A stretch of DNA of 64,000 nt. Origin: Chaetoceros tenuissimus (taxonomy: Eukaryota; Bacillariophyta; Thalassiosirophyceae; Chaetocerotales; Chaetocerotaceae). Every line of letters begins with the position of its first letter. Within the stretch, counting starts at the first letter, position 1. Of the stretch, positions 61,701 to 64,000 are shown piece after piece. Under the pieces are notes generated by a model. It was given only the letters and a program-made list of their open reading frames with translations. It ran no database searches and had not been told where the DNA came from. The stretch covers positions 558,001-622,000 of the forward strand of contig BLLK01000019.1 in NCBI GenBank assembly GCA_021927905.1, written 5' to 3'. Both the position numbers and the translations under genes were made by a program.

Positions 61701-63158
61701 TCTAAATCGCACGAAATAGAAGTACAAGATCTTTCCGACATTATGAACGGAATGAAGGAGGAAATTCAGAGTAAGGAATCTTCTATTGAAGACCTTGAGG
61801 CAACTATTTCGGACTTGCAACGACAGATGCAAGACCAGGAATCAAAGTCTAGGATTCTTTCGGACAACATCAATATCAAGGGTGAAGAATCTAATAGGTA
61901 CTTGACAGAAATTAGCTCTCTCAAAAAGAAACTACAAAGAGAAAAGGGCAGAGGTTCATCTAGGGTAGACCATCTCCAAAAGTCTCTCGACGAGGAGAAA
62001 GATGCGAACAGACATCGTATCGAAACTCTCGAAAGAACCTTTTTGGAAAAGGACAAGCTGATCAAGTCATTGGAAAAGACTCTTAGAGAAAAGGAGCTTC
62101 TCAACTCTAATCTATCCCAGAGTTTGGAGCATACACGCGATACCCTCAACTCAAAAATTAACGAATTGCAAGAAGATAGCAAAACCAACGATGATATTGC
62201 AGATCAAAAGTTTCAAGAACTATCCCAAAGAGTGTCCGATCTTTCTATAGTGACTGAGACATTAAAACATGAAAAGACCACTCTCTCAGAAAAGCTCAAG
62301 GAGGAAAAAGAGTACAGGGAGCGCCTTCATCGAAAGAATAAACTTCTGAAGGTTGCCTTGACAGACAATGACAAAAAGGTTCGCGAAGAAATGAAGGAAT
62401 TGGAATTCACTATGAATTCTACAATTTCAAGATTAGAATCAAAACGACAGAAAACACTTGAGATTGAAAAAGAACAAATGAGTACACTTTTGAATGAATT
62501 GGAGGACGAAAATGAAACCTACAAGATTCGTGTAACTCAATTGGAGAGTACAATTCGACGTCTAGAACGTCAGTCAAAGGTTCGAAGCAATATGTCTTCA
62601 TCTGGATCTGTCCATTCACATTCCAACACCGCAGATGTTGCTGATTTGCAAAAGGAGAATGAAAGATTGAAACGAAGAATTGCAAGAATGGAGCAAAGGC
62701 AGCCACTGGGAGACAATATGTCTGTGGGAAGTGGACGAAGCTTCAGAGAACGTGAAGGGGGATACGGAAGAGACGAACCTTACTACTATGCTGAACTTCA
62801 ATCAGAACGGGCTCGTCGTATCAAGGCTGAAGAATTTGCTGCAGCAATGGCAGCTCGAGCCAAGGCTGGAATGGAAAAACGCAATGAAGAGATTATGGGA
62901 CTTCGTATGCAAGTTTCTACAATGGAAAATGCAAAGGAGAATTATGACAACCAACGTCAGTTATTATTAGGGACTGCGCCCTCAATATCTCGAAATAAGG
63001 ATCAGCTTCATTTGTTATCTCAAGAACGCGATGAAGCAAAGGAGGAGGCCAACCAATACAAAGCCATCGCTGAAAAGTTAAATAGTCAAGTGATTGCTAT
63101 GCATGGTGCAATTGGGAATGATATCATTGAAAACGAAGAAGAAGAAGAAAGTTATTAA
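52776..63158 (+). CDS. Kinesin-like protein with a degenerate motor and a very long coiled coil
   Basis: One exon of 3,460 codons. After a Ser/Lys-rich N-terminus, residues ~240-690 follow the kinesin motor layout: RKVSILVNVMP (beta1), FKFDEVCWPD, GYGIYKSGRVESM at the P-loop place (~394), RQLVGGRGHIVATIHL at switch I (~531), LQLVDLACAETEQ at switch II (~568), RKSMAGLGGILRHLI, TITKLIQRALSKPESRAVMISTVCP and TLHTLTFMHRLLS. The residues needed for ATP binding and hydrolysis are replaced (GKT by GRV, SSRSH by GGRGH, DLAGSE by DLACAE), so this is probably a non-hydrolysing pseudo-motor. Residues ~850-1400 are acidic and disordered; ~1410-3275 are almost unbroken heptads with a duplicated block; the C-terminus is acidic. 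A structural or microtubule-tethering role is inferred. Confidence 0.82.
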   Translation: MSDKASFLKYINEVGGSDDESESSIQDVHPMTTTAQSTESGISYDSLSTAGHEHAIETKEEDDFASHEMMNKGSQQIQSKQDSNLKKSLEGNDLKNNQQQEDDQVMTTIAPSVTETSANNNQKQQQMLQSPPRTRIKSILHTPPATPSPSKSSLYKNNSTPSSIKRVRMSPLIKTTPTKRAMATPPRINKPSSNSSPESSKRPKIISPFSPRARKLRLKLSNNTPVTTSSLQWSMKPSRKVSILVNVMPHLQSHLYNDEETTLCLYPNIAPEEVIVEGDKMTFSPARSVKSSYSVTSTSSILNKATPAQEVLLVNPDIFGDIPTSITLETARMVQYFSNKSSEDWVRKFKFDEVCWPDVRQLIGIKKQNTNATMQDIASATVEDLSLGRDSVLFGYGIYKSGRVESMFGTVAGMSIDPLQTLEGRYSTGLELGLFGLIVENLLQKQSLDKKMEFQVTMVEVLEEDVVKDLLLDPQARRDAGRLMDKSIRIRHPDGNGAVIENATHVKITSLDDAKQLVKRAFKSKYNLRERQLVGGRGHIVATIHLFPEGEKVPKKNGKKDFNYPLLQLVDLACAETEQMEQDNVSGRSKVEYSRIQNKRVACIRKSMAGLGGILRHLIIAERQHLPKTTMYRSSTITKLIQRALSKPESRAVMISTVCPKKESYKRTLHTLTFMHRLLSKPSKTAESPFESKDFDGHSFSGSHMFSPGDHSVAHSVASTVASEAVRNEFAGVKGNRAFLKSLVTDPRQRLATFYSPKERAKAGYGTHGDVPMTEITTIQEIETEPQQTEVTTTPGGYASIGSSLGDSPNNANISNGHLSTLSDEITFEGHVESTYDDTFGLPEVHESEEEEEKFENDSENQDEMAIDNEEQSSNKNSLQSLSQEESEENNGEEDSYRREESSDVMEDPDLIQETETESTPIPDEINHHREDPVGISADDLPREYFQAPQQLRPYRNDIDDGNLDEEDWSDEDDLSQSYVSTLTPYDTFTGGESEDNPDHNHHSPNSEESFPRDETDSDASFPRNPTNHSDDLFPQTAGDFEPPLVEESQTVDRHEYMQQFKQEAEQEVLPNADASPSGGDNYQSELSQMMSYLDEDDEENDTFDLRDNDDEVEPQVRDPDTSNPTAMNLHQTPPRKSRESKDMSRDLPGFGESEDEDDVSLLLSPEEKRPKSNLALDESQLYASRDDDLSFDSSHSGEVALQPDGYSENINSSRHTDMDRDSFLNRDYSDNSIPINESFVEEVVNTSTNVANATKVQSSSPIPRVQTSVIEKVKTLVSHSEALRSYSPRGQHTPRKSLENYKALLEESLEHLEQDAHMTSVGALSIDSDDSSLQSIDNSEKEINTTSQSNRSNQASFAGATSDDELISNFVSSKPISSRNQSTQEGGSTIDQEAILTDIEQLKESIRKLVESTNEADLITELSKDTIDVTESFGNKGEPIKHTIKELTSQTEALQTFITSTVDQLNTSRLSEREKQNEVLEANSKLEETLDEIQSLRTSNRSSIDQIKKDHLDALDAIREKQDPQSDQLEQQSTLRTQLQQKEAQVNDLESTISSLQRRIDELSEQVNATILEREREVAQQNEIKSKDNVRNSELNELKRLVNELSEKLSNEISRRNEVEDRLGSEKAISTNVASRLENELQTHRDLRKKIEILEEKLAEIDSVNAVVSDENNVIKEEYREKITKLEEEYLQRTEKEKAELENKVTLLQQHISKSETDKDALEDRLTLELNSEREKMTKVIHELQKKVDQQQGDLIHSQDSLRQEYIEKVKILEERLDVKEQEKDDLEDQMTEEIQSLKSLLESKQRAEGIIEDELHVLKTNFERKLEYAEKEKESLKREIDILKERVADERSESSKQSRSLNSKVGQMERNLTRKDDQIQQLEDRLKSTKRSFEETKRSLTRTSELFEEETRARSDLTKKIQDLQHELNQAAITKGQTESELMNEVKKLRRELQSNEKKSDSLETEIKKLHSEYNDLMKKSSREKSSQENEIQILQDRLKSESENGDIEKAALLDQIAELRRELAEEKHENDDINSTLLELRGDFENSQARFKSVEQSRLLLEDENSSLNERLQDEARRFKRQKIELETKIQEYETKSDNFTSQIDQLNENLAFTRQDLESTKSTLADEKSNNISLQDMITALQGQLSTMIEERDNVISSSDDKIKSLTEELSEKERLGIDFKSQVESLKSMLSTTEEEAATEKAKLHARNATLEEANVALEERLTSTSSECQDFKRDLEKSKSENKTLKEHLEAEVRKLTEDLTLRMQEKAEYEATTRNLESILEERSAERDQLEDAFEKQQQDYVELQENFTSLQQDHLSQKEESSKQTQALREELEQQESAVVTLTENLQTTERELNTSNTSLANERDNVKSLQDEIASLKQQLAELTRKYDELKSTTSDQIDSLQKEVDTKTKMNDDLGSQLESLKSMLSTTEEEAATEKAKMNEVNAALEDANAALEEKLQDSDLKLSDTLQTLAESKSENKTLKEHLEAEVRKLTEDLTLRMQEKAEYEATTRNLESILEERSAERDQLEDALEKQARECEKLRNEISQGEGKLKDIEEKYKDRINAFEKEVEELNSREGALESDLEDQKERFQEQLEELMQERDSEFEKSKLYIDSIDQLRKELSDENEELTESIQDLEATILSYEKKEAEYVKDKSHITQQNIDLQNNVTDLSSKLAKEIANVASINSLHEEEIERILEKHDLDKEELRREVDEAKDRLKELENTAHDEVVRHMTITADLESKISNLESEISKKKQMEDELREKLERNSSEMMSLNEQLAVMSEDQTEVIREHTERISTLTRTIREKEIEIITQKEDTSDLEETIEQLKIKLEEIIDSRNSIEQSSLAKISALEKDIAAKQSEMDGLKSKLSEQKNSIVSVSTQFQNEVDKKKELQKKLYETESELSKVRDKNSSFETKMQILEEKLATSTVKIATFQSEKDRLLDDIDRFKQMKEAEKMSFEERSKSHEIEVQDLSDIMNGMKEEIQSKESSIEDLEATISDLQRQMQDQESKSRILSDNINIKGEESNRYLTEISSLKKKLQREKGRGSSRVDHLQKSLDEEKDANRHRIETLERTFLEKDKLIKSLEKTLREKELLNSNLSQSLEHTRDTLNSKINELQEDSKTNDDIADQKFQELSQRVSDLSIVTETLKHEKTTLSEKLKEEKEYRERLHRKNKLLKVALTDNDKKVREEMKELEFTMNSTISRLESKRQKTLEIEKEQMSTLLNELEDENETYKIRVTQLESTIRRLERQSKVRSNMSSSGSVHSHSNTADVADLQKENERLKRRIARMEQRQPLGDNMSVGSGRSFREREGGYGRDEPYYYAELQSERARRIKAEEFAAAMAARAKAGMEKRNEEIMGLRMQVSTMENAKENYDNQRQLLLGTAPSISRNKDQLHLLSQERDEAKEEANQYKAIAEKLNSQVIAMHGAIGNDIIENEEEEESY
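59507..60395 (+). repeat. Internal duplication in the coiled-coil coding region
   Basis: 59507-59675 and 60227-60395 appear identical at nucleotide level (coding for ESKSENKTLKEHLEAEV-type sequence onward to ERDQLEDA), 720 bp apart. A shorter shared block precedes each (ESLKSMLSTTEEEAATEKAK at about 59338 and 60058). The sequence between is diverged. Confidence 0.9.
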
Positions 63159-63586
63159 AAATGGGGAAATATATTTTTCATGATCAATATTGAATAATAA
63201 AAATTTTAAAGAAACATTTTTGAAAGAGTATTTTTGTATTTGGTTTCATCTATGCGTTCCTTTTACGCCTACGAAAAAGATTTTCATTCGCATAAAGAAA
63301 AGAAAAATTGAAATTTACACTAGACTTGCTATTGGCAGTTTATGTCAAATAATAATGTAAAAAGGATGCGGATGGAACAGAAAGCAGAAAAATGAAGTAG
63401 ATTTATAACGCTAAAAAGCCGTTATTTTAGATCAGGATAGAGCATGATAGAAAATATGTCAAGAAGGGCTTCGGGTTCTGTAAAATACCGTAAAAACTCT
63501 GGCACCACCTTTTCAAAACCACATCTCTTCTAAATCAAATATCTCATTCTTAAACAAGTACTCCTCCCTCTAAGTAGCCTTACACT
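63159..63586. other. Intergenic region
   Basis: About 430 bp. It starts with an AT-rich 3' flank containing AATAATAAA-like signals for the kinesin-like gene. No gene or repeat is seen. Confidence 0.55.
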
Positions 63587-64000
63587 ATGATAGTTATGAT
63601 TCGGGTTTCATCTTGGAACAGATTTTTCGATCGACTTTTATCCTACTACTCTCCTCAGAAGCGACTAAGCTCTCTCGATACCAAACACCTAGAAGAAGAA
63701 ACTGCTTCATCTGGTATAAAAGTACCCGATGATTGGCTGTTACCTCAAGCTCAAAGCGCTACTACAAACTCAAGTTGCTCTATACAAGATGATCTTGCTC
63801 CAGAAATTCTGAGACATATTTTCTCTTTTGTTGGCGGCCGCGAATATAGATTCGTAGGAACTGTATCCAAGTCTTTCCGCATCCACTATATATTGCGCAA
63901 TATCCGGAGAAAGTTACTAGCTCCGCTTTTGCCGGATTTTCTGTAGATCTTGCAAAGACCTACTACGACGAGCAGAAATTTATTCCAGGATATAATCAAA
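63587..64000 (+). pseudogene. F-box-like protein gene start, frameshifted at a TA repeat
   Basis: The first frame encodes 119 residues with an F-box-like helix pair (LAPEILRHIFSFVGGREYRF, then VGTVSKSFR), the form common at the start of diatom F-box/ankyrin-type proteins. After SFRIHY the frame becomes a basic tail and stops at 63946. Two bases over, the sequence reads YIAQYPEKVTSSAFAGFSVD, then LAKTYYDEQKFIPGYN to the window end, which continues the family pattern much better. The switch coincides with TATATAT at 63887-63893, so one TA unit gained would explain it. It may be a recent pseudogene, an allele or a sequencing error. Family assignment is from motif memory. Confidence 0.65.

Overview
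The window is nuclear DNA of a eukaryotic alga, most likely a diatom; I cannot name the species. The evidence is AT-rich sequence, many short GT..AG introns (about 60-105 bp), plastid presequences with a diatom-type A-F cleavage motif (SQD2 and a DUF3605-like protein), Pro-Ser/Pro-Thr repeat secreted proteins, a gametolysin-type (M11) metalloprotease and a CoDi-like Ty1/copia retrotransposon.

Layout. 1-2185 (minus): M11 metalloprotease with a Pro-Thr tail running off the left edge. 3153-3851 (minus): DUF3605-like protein. 4478-12353 (minus): a patatin-like lipase gene split in two by a nearly intact copia element (4812-10819, LTRs differing at one base). 12762-14784 (plus): a two-domain GT32-like glycosyltransferase. 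15825-17355 (plus): SQD2-type sulfolipid synthase. 17661-18177 (minus): a small membrane RING-H2 protein. 18251-18627: a MITE-like inverted-repeat element. 18902-21044 (plus): an ABCG half-transporter. 21388-21790: a decayed copy of the 5' end of the kinesin-like gene found at 52776.

22864-44832 (plus) is the main object of the window: I resolve 25 exons of one gene that join in frame to about 6,695 residues. It is a giant mosaic surface protein with Pro-Ser repeats, Cys-rich CC-x-CGG modules, ricin-like QxW repeats, discoidin-like domains, two C-type-lectin-like domains, a DPPGG domain, a juxtamembrane coiled coil and a C-terminal membrane anchor; a second hydrophobic segment lies near residue 300. 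A tandem copy of its last third follows at 44941-52258. That copy has no 5' end, carries in-frame stops, a fold-back element and a 1.5-kb foreign block, yet its last ~380 bp are almost identical to the first copy, and none of its introns sit where the first copy has introns.

52776-63158 (plus): one uninterrupted 3,460-codon gene for a kinesin-like protein whose motor domain has lost its nucleotide-binding residues, followed by a very long coiled coil. 63587-64000: the start of an F-box-like gene with a frameshift at a TA repeat.

Surface or secreted products (M11 protease, glycosyltransferase, giant lectin mosaic, ABCG) are prominent, but I see no operon-like functional linkage. All exon joins are my own reading of splice signals and phase, without transcript support.
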